A stretch of 5,458 bases of DNA from Pseudomonadota bacterium (GCA_023413605.1 JAEZPL010000223.1:1-5458); one strand, 5' to 3'; positions 1 to 5,223 are shown, numbered from the stretch's first letter. Translations and numbers: made by a program. Notes: a model not told the origin generated them from the letters alone.

Positions 1-150
1 CTTGTCCACCTGCCCGTCCTTGACGATGTAGGTCGGCATTCCGTCGGGGTTGACCGGTGCATCCTCCGCCGTCTGGGCGACGGCGATGCCGACGCCAGCC
101 CCAAGCCCCATCATCAGCAGGCCGCTCAACAAGCCAATGTGTTTTTTCAT
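1..150 (-). CDS. xoxG: Cytochrome c of methanol oxidation, XoxG-like (N-terminal part only)
   Basis: The first 50 codons of a secreted protein; the rest lies beyond the window. Residues 1-26 form a signal peptide (MKKH followed by a long hydrophobic run ending in GIAVA), so the mature protein would be periplasmic. The segment after it, with NPDGMPTY at about residues 33-40 and KDGQVD at 44-49, resembles the stretch that precedes the first CxxCH haem motif in the methanol-metabolism cytochromes found beside XoxF enzymes. The haem motif itself is not in the window, so the family call rests on this N-terminal similarity and on position, directly downstream of xoxF on the same strand. Its expected role is to take electrons from the PQQ enzyme. 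The ATG has a GGAAGGGAA Shine-Dalgarno sequence about 9 bases upstream. A terminator lies between it and xoxF, so it may depend on read-through or have its own promoter. Another exported cytochrome c is the main alternative. Confidence 0.65.
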   Translation of the reverse strand, partial: MKKHIGLLSGLLMMGLGAGVGIAVAQTAEDAPVNPDGMPTYIVKDGQVDK

Positions 151-273
151 GTGCGTGGGATTCCCTTCCGGCTCCCGCGCCGCCTCCCGTGCTGTTCCTG
201 ACGGAGCGCGCGTGAAAGGCCGGTCCTGATGGCGAACATTCCGTGTCCGGTTTCCGTTCACCGGATCGGTGCA

Positions 274-317
274 GTCTGAAAAGCGAAAGCCCCGGTGCCT
301 GTTCAGCACCGGGGCCT
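274..317 (-). terminator. Intrinsic terminator of xoxF
   Basis: A perfect 10-bp stem (arms 289-298 and 306-315, GCCCCGGTGC against GCACCGGGGC) with a 7-nt loop is followed on the minus strand by a T-rich run, TTTCGCTTTT. It begins about 12 bases after the xoxF stop codon. This is a textbook rho-independent terminator and would separate xoxF from the cytochrome gene, or set a lower level for it through partial read-through. Confidence 0.85.
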
Positions 318-327
318 TGTCGTTCGG

Positions 328-2211
328 TCACTTCTGATCCGGAACCTGGAACACCGTCAGAACCCCGCCGAGCTGGGTGTACTCACCCAGCGACTGATGG
401 GCGCCGACAGCCCCGAGGCCCGCGGTTGCGACCCCCGTTCCCTCGGCATGGCCCGGATGGACCGCCTGGTGCCAGGCCGCGGCCCCGGTGTCCTGCGTCA
501 GGCCCGCGGCGAGACCGATGCCCGCCCAGCCGCCGACGCCCGACAGCACCGCCACATACTGCTTGCCGTTGTGCGTGTAGGTGTTGACGTTGCCGATGAT
601 GCCGGACGGGGTCTTGAACCGGTACAGTTCCTTGCCGTCCTTCATGTCGACCGCGACGAGATAGCCTTCCAGCGTGCCGTAGAACGCAACGCCGCCCTTG
701 GTGGACAACGCGCCGCTCCACACCGCGAACCGCTCGGGCCGCGACCAGACGATCTTGCCGGTCCCCGCATCCCAGGCGATGAAGTTGCCCATGCCGCCGT
801 GCGAATTCGGCGTCGGGTACATGGACACGGTCGAGCCGACATAGGCCTGGCCGGCGGTGTAGGCCACCGAGAACGGCTCGTAATCCATGCAGATGTGGTT
901 GGTCGGCACGTAGAACAGGCCGGTGTCCGGCGAGAAGGACGCCGGCTGCTGGTCCTTGGTGCCCAGCGCCGCCGGGCAGACCGCGGTAGTGTTCTTGTCT
1001 TCGCCGTTGGCGAAAGTGCTGTACTTGTCGACGACCTTCGGCCGGCCGGTCGTCATGTCGACTTCGGTCGCCCAGTTGACCGTCGGATCGAATTTCTGCG
1101 CGACGAGCAGTTCGCCGTTTGTCCGGTCGATGGTGTAGGCGAAGCCGTTGCGGTCGAAGTTGACGAGGACCTTGCGCGGCTGGCCGTTCACAGGAATGTC
1201 GGCCAGGATGTTTTCATTGACGCCGTCGAAGTCCCATTCGTCGAACGGAGTCTTCTGATACACCCACTTCGCTTCGCCGGTGTCGGGATCGCGGGCGAAA
1301 ATGGTCATCGACCACTTGTTGTCGCTCTTGTTGCGGTCCTTGTCGACGGCGCGCTGCACGGGGTTCCAGGTGCCGGGGTTGCCGGTGCCGTAATAGACGA
1401 GGTTCAGGTCGGGGTCATAAGTGTACCAACCCCAGGTGGTGCCGCCGCCCCGTTTCCATTCCTCGCCCGGCCATGTGGAGACGCCGAGATCCTTCTGTCC
1501 GATGGGCTTGCCCATCATCATGGTTTTCTGGGGATCGATCTTCACGTCCGTGTCCGGACCGGTCGAGTAGGCCCGCCACGCCATCTTGCCGGTGTTCATG
1601 TCGTAGGCGGTCAGGTGGCCGCGCACGCCGAACTCGCCGCCGCTGATGCCAACCAGGACCTTGTCCTTGACGACCAGCGGAGCCGCGGTCAGGGATTCGC
1701 CCTTGGTGTGGTCGCCGTTCTTCGCCTTCCACAGTTCCTTGCCGGTCTTCGCGTCGAGCGCCACCAGCGTGTTGTCCGCCTGCGCCAGGAAAACCTTTCC
1801 ATCGGCGACCGCGACGCCACGGTTGACCGTGTCGCAGCACATGATGGGAATGACGGAGGGGTCCTGGACCGATTCGTATTTCCAGATCACGCGCCCCGGA
1901 TTGTTCAGATCCAGCGCAAAGACCTTGTTCGGGAACGGGGTGTGAATGTACATCACGTCGCCGACGACAATCGGTCCGCCTTCATGGCCGCGCAGAACGC
2001 CAGTCGAGAAGCTCCACGCAACCTGGAGATCCTTGACGTTGTTTGTGTTGATCTGATCCAGAGGGCTGTAACGTTGCCCCGCGTAGTTTCCCAGCTGTGA
2101 AGCCCAGTTGTTCGGGTTCGCCTGATTCTTCAAAGTGCTGTCGTTCGCATAAGCGGACCCGGCTGCGAAGACAGCGGCTGACACCAGAAGCCAACGCGAC
2201 AAAACCTTCAT
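328..2211 (-). CDS. xoxF: Lanthanide-type PQQ-dependent methanol dehydrogenase XoxF
   Basis: Oxidises methanol, and often formaldehyde, in the periplasm with PQQ and a lanthanide, passing electrons to a cytochrome c. The 627-residue product has a signal peptide (1-22, cleavage after AYA) and the eight-bladed quinoprotein propeller. Visible landmarks are the vicinal disulfide Cys125-Cys126, the PQQ-stacking Trp260 in GGTTWGWY, Glu193 (GGEFG) and Asn278 (GTGNPG) as metal ligands, catalytic Asp327 in DEWDFDG, and Arg354. Asp329, two residues after the catalytic Asp, is the residue that marks XoxF; calcium MxaF enzymes carry Ala there. The N-terminal GNYAGQRYSPLDQI suggests the XoxF5 clade. The protein is about 25 residues longer than the usual roughly 600 because of an insertion at about residues 573-595, just before the TAGLGAVG C-terminal segment. 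The ATG is preceded by a strong GGGAGGA Shine-Dalgarno sequence. The cytochrome gene follows downstream. Identification is firm; the exact substrate range is inferred. Confidence 0.97.
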   Translation of the reverse strand: MKVLSRWLLVSAAVFAAGSAYANDSTLKNQANPNNWASQLGNYAGQRYSPLDQINTNNVKDLQVAWSFSTGVLRGHEGGPIVVGDVMYIHTPFPNKVFALDLNNPGRVIWKYESVQDPSVIPIMCCDTVNRGVAVADGKVFLAQADNTLVALDAKTGKELWKAKNGDHTKGESLTAAPLVVKDKVLVGISGGEFGVRGHLTAYDMNTGKMAWRAYSTGPDTDVKIDPQKTMMMGKPIGQKDLGVSTWPGEEWKRGGGTTWGWYTYDPDLNLVYYGTGNPGTWNPVQRAVDKDRNKSDNKWSMTIFARDPDTGEAKWVYQKTPFDEWDFDGVNENILADIPVNGQPRKVLVNFDRNGFAYTIDRTNGELLVAQKFDPTVNWATEVDMTTGRPKVVDKYSTFANGEDKNTTAVCPAALGTKDQQPASFSPDTGLFYVPTNHICMDYEPFSVAYTAGQAYVGSTVSMYPTPNSHGGMGNFIAWDAGTGKIVWSRPERFAVWSGALSTKGGVAFYGTLEGYLVAVDMKDGKELYRFKTPSGIIGNVNTYTHNGKQYVAVLSGVGGWAGIGLAAGLTQDTGAAAWHQAVHPGHAEGTGVATAGLGAVGAHQSLGEYTQLGGVLTVFQVPDQK

Positions 2212-2356
2212 GACGCTTCCTCCCGTACTGGCGCTTATCGTTACCCCAAAACCAATGGGTTCGACTGTATGAGCGTGGGACTGAATGCATGACGGTATTC
2301 AGGCGCAAACAAACCTATTCCGGCTGAAAAGCTCAGAATGCCAAGCGCCAAATTAG
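2212..2356 (-). promoter_or_regulatory. Candidate structured 5' leader of xoxF
   Basis: From the predicted transcription start near 2356 to the ATG, the minus strand could fold into a closed multi-branch structure. A perfect 8-bp inverted repeat, TGGCGCTT with AAGCGCCA (2343-2350 and 2229-2236), extends to 10 pairs with a G.U at each end. It encloses three hairpins: CTGAG/TTCAG (2324-2336), CTGAAT/ATTCAG (2281-2302) and ACCC/GGGT (2243-2260). The 3' strand of the closing helix ends three bases before the GGGAGGA Shine-Dalgarno sequence (2216-2224). The pairing is seen by eye; a regulatory function is inferred. I do not recognise a known riboswitch class. Confidence 0.4.
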
Positions 2357-2362
2357 GACTTA

Positions 2363-2391
2363 ATGCTATCTTGGAACCACCATGCCGTCAA
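2363..2391 (-). promoter_or_regulatory. Sigma-70-like promoter of xoxF
   Basis: On the minus strand TTGACG (2386-2391) is followed after exactly 17 bases by TAGCAT (2363-2368). These match the -35 and -10 consensus at five and four of six positions. The start site would be near 2356, giving a leader of about 145 nt before the xoxF ATG. Confidence 0.55.
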
Positions 2392-2472
2392 GGCTCGGCC
2401 GAAATAGAAATCGCGGCCTGAGGCCGTTATGCCGGTTTGCGTCGCCTTTGATCACGAATAGGAGGTATATCA

Positions 2473-2490
2473 ATGACTCCAAGAGTATAA
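2473..2490 (+). CDS. Possible 5-residue leader peptide with near-perfect Shine-Dalgarno
   Basis: ATG-ACT-CCA-AGA-GTA-TAA encodes MTPRV. It is preceded by AGGAGGT (2460-2466), a seven-base match to the anti-Shine-Dalgarno sequence, six bases before the ATG. This is one of the best ribosome-binding sites in the window, yet the frame closes after five codons. A second tiny frame starts four bases after the stop. It could be a translated leader, a decayed gene start, or chance in an A/G-rich stretch. No function is assigned. Confidence 0.25.
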   Translation: MTPRV

Positions 2491-2494
2491 AATT

Positions 2495-2536
2495 ATGGAA
2501 GATTTCATTGACATTTTCTTCGCAGTACCGCGCTGA
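2495..2536 (+). CDS. Possible 13-residue micropeptide
   Basis: Encodes MEDFIDIFFAVPR, four bases after the stop of the preceding five-codon frame. It has no Shine-Dalgarno sequence of its own, so translation would need coupling to the upstream frame. The peptide has an acidic head and a hydrophobic middle. The frame is followed 11 bases later by a hairpin with a T-rich tail (2548-2572). I do not recognise it; it does not match the PqqA precursor, which would need a conserved Glu and Tyr. Evidence is positional only. Confidence 0.18.
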   Translation: MEDFIDIFFAVPR

Positions 2537-2547
2537 GCAAAGAGTAT

Positions 2548-2572
2548 TGCTGCGATGCAGCATTATTTATTC
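2548..2572 (+). terminator. Weak terminator-like hairpin
   Basis: The stem TGCTGC/GCAGCA (2548-2553 and 2557-2562) with a GAT loop is followed by TTATTTATT. The stem is only six pairs and the T run is interrupted by A, so termination would be partial at best. It follows the two tiny ORFs. A second hairpin, GCGCGG/CTGCGC, lies at 2574-2591. Confidence 0.25.
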
Positions 2573-2613
2573 CGGCGCGGAGCTTTCTGCGCTGTTGGAA
2601 TATGAGGTGGGCG

Positions 2614-2684
2614 GATTTCAAATCCTCCTGTTGAGAGTGGGACGTGCCGGATTCTTGGCTGCTGATGAGAGCTGATTCCGAATC
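2614..2684. promoter_or_regulatory. Pair of GATTNCNAATC palindromes
   Basis: Two odd-length palindromes share the pattern GATTNCNAATC: GATTTCAAATC (2614-2624, extending to GG...CC at 2613-2625) and GATTCCGAATC (2674-2684). Their centres are 60 bp apart and they lie 31-100 bp before the start of the small gene at 2716. Paired similar dyads upstream of a gene suggest operator sites for a dimeric regulator. No factor can be named. Confidence 0.35.
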
Positions 2685-2715
2685 GATCGCAACCATTTTG
2701 AGAAGATGGTGACCC

Positions 2716-2910
2716 ATGTTTGAACTGGTTCTGGTGGTCTGCCTCGCGATGCAGCCGGATCAATGTTCGGTTGAGCGCCCCCCGTCCATCGAGCGGTTTT
2801 CCAACGCGACCGCCTGCGCGCGCGACGGGTATGTCCATGTCGTGAAGTGGCTGATCGACCACCCCAACTGGAATGTCCGGCGCTGGCAGTGCGAACAGCC
2901 CTCCGCCTGA
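2716..2910 (+). CDS. Small four-cysteine protein, paralogue of the one at 4813
   Basis: A 64-residue protein of unknown function. It opens with a short hydrophobic segment (residues 2-11, FELVLVVCLA) and has cysteines at 9, 17, 34 and 59. The layout CLAxxPxQC ... C ... KWLxxHP ... RxQC is shared, with almost the same spacing, by the 72-residue protein at 4813-5031. I recall short proteins of this design in Alphaproteobacteria but know no assigned role. Four conserved cysteines could form two disulfides if it is exported, but the N-terminus has no basic residues and is not a normal signal peptide, and LVVC is a poor lipobox. The Shine-Dalgarno sequence is modest (GATGGTG about four bases before ATG). 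The gene converges on folP with only 14 bases between stop codons. Conservation with its paralogue is the main argument that it is real. Confidence 0.75.
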   Translation: MFELVLVVCLAMQPDQCSVERPPSIERFSNATACARDGYVHVVKWLIDHPNWNVRRWQCEQPSA

Positions 2911-2924
2911 GGGCTCCAAGACAG

Positions 2925-3971
2925 TCAGGCCGGCGACAGCGCTTCCCAGACATCCCGGGCCTGGGCCGTCGCGGCGACGTCGTGGACGCGCACGACCTGC
3001 ACGCCCTGTGAGAAGGCCAGCAACGCCGCGGCGAGCGAGCCGGGAAGCCGGGCCCCGGGCTCCACCTCCTTCGCCCAGCGCGCGATCAGGCCCTTGCGTG
3101 AAAAGCCCACCATCACGCCGCACCCCGTGCCGTGAAACAGGGACAGCGCGCGGGCGATGGCCGCGCCGTGCGTCATCCTCTTGGCGAAACCGATCCCCGG
3201 ATCGACGAGAAGACGCCCCCGCGGAATGCCCGCGGTTTCGCAGGCCTGCACGCGCTGTTCGAGTTCGTCGAAGACATCCAGCGCGGGGTCCGCGTAGGCG
3301 GGCGCCGTGTTCATGGTCTCCGGGGCGCCGCGCATGTGCATCAGGACCACGCCGGCCGTGGAGGCCGCCGCGACGCCGAGGGAATCCGGGTCGTGCGTCA
3401 GGGCCGACACGTCGTTGAGGATACGCGCCCCGGCGGCCAGGGCCGCGCGCATGACGGCGGCGCTGCGGGTGTCCATGGAAACGACCGCTCCGTGCCGCGC
3501 CAGCCGGCCGACCACGGGGATGGCTCGGCGCATCTGCTCTTCCGCCGGAACCGGTTGTGCGCCGGGGCGTGTGGATTCCGCGCCGATGTCGATGATGTCC
3601 GCGCCGTCGCGCATCATGGCCAGGCCATGCTCGACGGCGCGGTCCTCGTCCAGATGCCGGCCACCATCGGAAAAGCTGTCCGGCGTGACGTTGAGGATTC
3701 CCATGATGCGGGGCCGGTCCAGCGACAGCCCGGCAAAGGCCGACCGCGGCGCGGACAGGCGGTTCAGTAGGGCCGACAGGTCCGGCCGGTCGAAGTGCGG
3801 GGCGTTCAGCGCCAGCAGCCTCCGCTCCAGCGCGCCGCCGGATCGGCGAACCACCTCGCACCGGTCGAAGCACAGCCACCCTCCCGCCAGCGGGCGGGCG
3901 CCCGGCATCGACAGGCTGGCCGGCGCGAAGCCGAGCGGACGTGCGTAAATCGACCCCTCTTGAAACGGCAT
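2925..3971 (-). CDS. folP: Dihydropteroate synthase FolP
   Basis: Joins 6-hydroxymethyl-dihydropterin diphosphate to p-aminobenzoate to give dihydropteroate in the cytoplasm; this is the sulfonamide target in folate synthesis. The TIM-barrel motifs appear in order: GILNVTPDSFSDGG (91-104, with Asn94 and Asp98), DIGAESTRPGA (128-138), SMDT (165-168), NDVSA (186-190), MHMRG (211-215), DPGIGFAKR (257-265), GFSRKG (289-294, Lys293) and RVHD (328-331). All expected substrate-binding residues are present, so the enzyme should be active. The 348 residues include an extension of about 85 before the barrel, common in Alphaproteobacteria; E. coli FolP has 282. The ATG follows the stop of the folE-like gene by 12 bases, and its Shine-Dalgarno sequence (GAAGG) overlaps that stop, so translation is probably coupled. 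The alphaproteobacterial folP I know best sits before glmM; here no glmM follows, so this may be a relocated or second copy. Confidence 0.96.
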   Translation of the reverse strand: MPFQEGSIYARPLGFAPASLSMPGARPLAGGWLCFDRCEVVRRSGGALERRLLALNAPHFDRPDLSALLNRLSAPRSAFAGLSLDRPRIMGILNVTPDSFSDGGRHLDEDRAVEHGLAMMRDGADIIDIGAESTRPGAQPVPAEEQMRRAIPVVGRLARHGAVVSMDTRSAAVMRAALAAGARILNDVSALTHDPDSLGVAAASTAGVVLMHMRGAPETMNTAPAYADPALDVFDELEQRVQACETAGIPRGRLLVDPGIGFAKRMTHGAAIARALSLFHGTGCGVMVGFSRKGLIARWAKEVEPGARLPGSLAAALLAFSQGVQVVRVHDVAATAQARDVWEALSPA

Positions 3972-3983
3972 GGTGCGATGCCT

Positions 3984-4523
3984 TCAGCGGATGCGGTCAA
4001 CGGCCTTCCAACAGCGGATCAGGCTGCGGAATTCGCCGCGCAGGTCGGGATCCGTGCGGAATGCGCCGAGCATGCGGCTCGTGGTGACGAGCGGGCCGCC
4101 AAGGGAGCCGCCGAGGGAGCTGCCGTGGAGTCCGCCGTGCGCCATCTCGACCACCACGCCGACGCCGCGAGGCCGCAACACGGACGCGATGTCGCCCGCG
4201 ATCCGGACCGTCAGACGCTCCTGGCTTTGGCAGTGGCAAGCGTTGGCGTCCACGAGACGGGCCAGCTTGGATATGCCGACCACGCGACGGTCGGGCAAAT
4301 AGGCGACATGGACCACGCCCTGCATCTCCACCCCGCCATGAAGGCGGACCGCAATGCCGCGCAGCAATACGATGCCGTCATACCCATGGATGTCTTCGAA
4401 GGAGTAGGTCAGAAGCCTGACGGCGTCGCAACACGGTGAACATTCCTCCGTCGCGTCAAGCGAAGGAGTGCCCTGAGATGAAGACGCGACAAAAGCGTCC
4501 ACATCCAAAGATCGTTCTTCCAT
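3984..4523 (-). CDS. GTP cyclohydrolase I-like protein lacking the zinc site
   Basis: A 179-residue T-fold homologue of FolE (E. coli: 222). The family core is clear: VVHVAYLPDRRVVGISKLARLVD (70-92), SQERLT (100-105), VGVVVEMAH (121-129) and VTTSRMLGAFRTDPDLRGEFRSLI (146-169). The zinc site is gone. The CEHH loop is replaced by a shorter RLHGG stretch (60-64), and the third ligand, the Cys after the catalytic His in EAEHxC, is Gly (EMAHGG, 125-130). The following RG loop is a Gly/Ser-rich run. The N-terminal helices with the TPxR motif are missing too. Homology continues in one frame on both sides, so this is divergence, not a frameshift. New cysteines occur at 28, 31, 32 (CSPCC) and 96, 98 (CHC). 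The start is supported by TGAGGT eight bases upstream and an in-frame stop just before it. It sits in an operon with folP. It is probably not a normal cyclohydrolase; a pterin-binding, regulatory or altered-chemistry role is inferred. Confidence 0.8.
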   Translation of the reverse strand: MEERSLDVDAFVASSSQGTPSLDATEECSPCCDAVRLLTYSFEDIHGYDGIVLLRGIAVRLHGGVEMQGVVHVAYLPDRRVVGISKLARLVDANACHCQSQERLTVRIAGDIASVLRPRGVGVVVEMAHGGLHGSSLGGSLGGPLVTTSRMLGAFRTDPDLRGEFRSLIRCWKAVDRIR

Positions 4524-4539
4524 GTTGTGACCTCAACAT
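4522..4539 (-). promoter_or_regulatory. Hairpin over the folE-like start codon
   Basis: The perfect 6-bp inverted repeat ATGTTG/CAACAT (4534-4539 and 4522-4527) has a 6-base loop. On the mRNA the loop exposes the AGG of the Shine-Dalgarno sequence while two bases of the AUG lie in the stem. It could modulate initiation or be a small protein-binding dyad. The stem is short and this is a suggestion only. Confidence 0.25.
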
Positions 4540-4577
4540 CTGGAGGCTGATGAAGACTACGTTACCGCGAAGAGGCC

Positions 4578-4583
4578 ATTATA
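4578..4583 (-). promoter_or_regulatory. -10 box for the folE-like/folP operon
   Basis: The minus strand carries a perfect TATAAT about 55 bases before the folE-like ATG. The best -35 candidate, TTGGTA at 4603-4608, is 19 bases upstream and weak, so activation or another sigma factor may be involved. Confidence 0.4.
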
Positions 4584-4610
4584 CGTTTGCCGTAATGCGG
4601 GTTACCAACT

Positions 4611-4663
4611 TTGATGTCCGGTTGATGACCCTGCTCTCGTTTATGCATCATTAACCTTTGATG
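4611..4663. repeat. Three TTGATG direct repeats in the divergent spacer
   Basis: TTGATG occurs at 4611-4616, 4622-4627 and 4658-4663. The first two start points are 11 bp apart, about one helical turn, and the third lies 36 bp further on. The spacer 4524-4812 separates the leftward folE-like operon from the rightward small gene. The repeats could be regulator half-sites or chance; apart from these and the -10 box I see nothing else in the spacer. Confidence 0.2.
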
Positions 4664-4812
4664 CCTAATGAATGGGCGAACGTGTGGCTTGGCTCATTCT
4701 CAAGACAGCCAGCGCACCACCATTCTGCTCCCGAACGACGATGGCACGGCGCTTGCGTGATTGGTCCGTGCGCGCCTCGGCGCAGCTGTATTTTTGCACG
4801 TTGGAGTGTTCG

Positions 4813-5031
4813 ATGCTCGTTACCCTGTCGATGATCTTCTGTCTGGCGTCCGATCCCACCCAGTGCCAGACCGTCAGCCCCGTGATGCCGGACGACCAAC
4901 CCCTGACCATGTCCAGCTGCCCCATCGCCGGCCAGATCGAAGGCGCCAAGTGGGTCAACGAACATCCCAAGTACCTGTTGCAGCGGGTCCAGTGCGCCAT
5001 CGGCAAGCGGATCAAGCAGCAGGGCGCGTGA
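4813..5031 (+). CDS. Small four-cysteine protein, paralogue of the one at 2716
   Basis: A 72-residue protein of unknown function, related to the 64-residue product at 2716-2910. Shared positions include CLAxxPxQC (residues 10-18), a middle Cys (36), AKWVxxHP (45-52) and RxQC (58-61), with cysteines at 10, 18, 36 and 61 against 9, 17, 34 and 59 in the paralogue. The C-terminus is basic (KRIKQQ). The frame is open further upstream to 4672, but the ATG at 4813 matches the paralogue's start, has GGAG six bases before it, and gives the same hydrophobic opening (LVTLSMIFCLA), so I prefer it. The gene runs toward purT, from which it is separated by a strong hairpin and 192 bases, so co-transcription is uncertain. 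Function, location and disulfide state are unknown. Confidence 0.75.
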   Translation: MLVTLSMIFCLASDPTQCQTVSPVMPDDQPLTMSSCPIAGQIEGAKWVNEHPKYLLQRVQCAIGKRIKQQGA

Positions 5032-5050
5032 TAGGACCGGCTGTTCGCTT

Positions 5051-5082
5051 ATGGCCCGGGCTTCCGCCTCCTGGGCCATTTC
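5051..5082 (+). terminator. Likely terminator after the second small gene
   Basis: A stem of ten pairs, with one G.U (5051-5060 with 5070-5079), has a 9-base loop and lies 20 bases after the stop codon. Only a short T run (5079-5081) follows, then C residues. The stem is very stable, but the weak tract leaves open partial termination or 3'-end protection. Confidence 0.45.
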
Positions 5083-5150
5083 CCCGGCGCCGCCGGTGCC
5101 CTGCGGGGTTGCCAAATTCCGTGAGTGCATTGATGTTCTAGGCTCGTCGC

Positions 5151-5170
5151 TCCGGGGATGCCGCCCCGGA
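5151..5170 (+). promoter_or_regulatory. Hairpin in the purT upstream region
   Basis: A perfect 7-bp stem TCCGGGG/CCCCGGA with loop ATGCCG lies 53 bases before the purT ATG, followed by TCGTTTC. It could be a weak terminator for upstream transcription or part of the purT leader. I found no convincing -35/-10 pair in 5083-5223; the best, TTGCCA-N17-GATGTT (5109-5137), has a poor -10. Confidence 0.25.
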
Positions 5171-5223
5171 TCGTTTCAGACGCATCGGCACGGTTGATCG
5201 GGTGCCGTCACGGGAGTTCGCGC

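Larger units (their letters stand above)
2392..2715. other. Low-GC spacer without an ordinary gene
   Basis: This interval separates xoxF (leftward) from the small gene at 2716 (rightward) and is visibly richer in A and T than its neighbours. Longer open frames across it use AGA, AGG, ATA and TTA codons that the flanking genes avoid and lack good start signals. It contains a short hairpin CGGCC-TGA-GGCCG (2414-2426), two tiny ORFs, the hairpins at 2548-2562 and 2574-2591, and two palindromes at 2614-2624 and 2674-2684. I see no mobile-element gene or terminal repeats. Confidence 0.6.

Noticed and set aside
295..2100. Long open frame of 601 codons on the plus strand
   Set aside because: It lies antisense to xoxF, whose protein matches a known family over its whole length. 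It is a by-product of high GC codon use, with an Arg/Val/Asp-rich product of no recognisable family.
328..2211. Calcium-dependent MxaF methanol dehydrogenase
   Set aside because: Asp329, two residues after catalytic Asp327, is the XoxF marker, and no mxaJGI-type genes are visible nearby.
2382..2675. Open frame of 97 codons on the plus strand in the xoxF upstream region
   Set aside because: It has no Shine-Dalgarno sequence, uses AGA, AGG, ATA and TTA codons foreign to the neighbours, and runs across the promoter region and the hairpins.
2392..2715. Insertion-sequence remnant suggested by the lower GC
   Set aside because: I found no transposase fragment, terminal inverted repeats or target duplication; promoter and regulatory sequence explain the composition.
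2563..3879. Open frame of 438 codons on the minus strand overlapping folP
   Set aside because: It is a shifted frame of folP, rich in Arg, Gly and Pro; the folP frame carries all the motifs.
3984..4523. Frameshifted folE pseudogene
   Set aside because: The family motifs before and after the changed zinc loops lie in one continuous frame, with a proper start, Shine-Dalgarno sequence and stop. Substitution and a small deletion explain it better; slow decay without frameshift cannot be fully excluded.
4672..4812. Upstream extension of the second small four-cysteine protein
   Set aside because: The extra 47 residues have no counterpart in the paralogue at 2716, and the ATG at 4813 has the better ribosome-binding site and the matching hydrophobic start.
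4651..5130. Open frame of 159 codons on the minus strand
   Set aside because: It is antisense to the small four-cysteine gene, with no start signal and no recognisable product.
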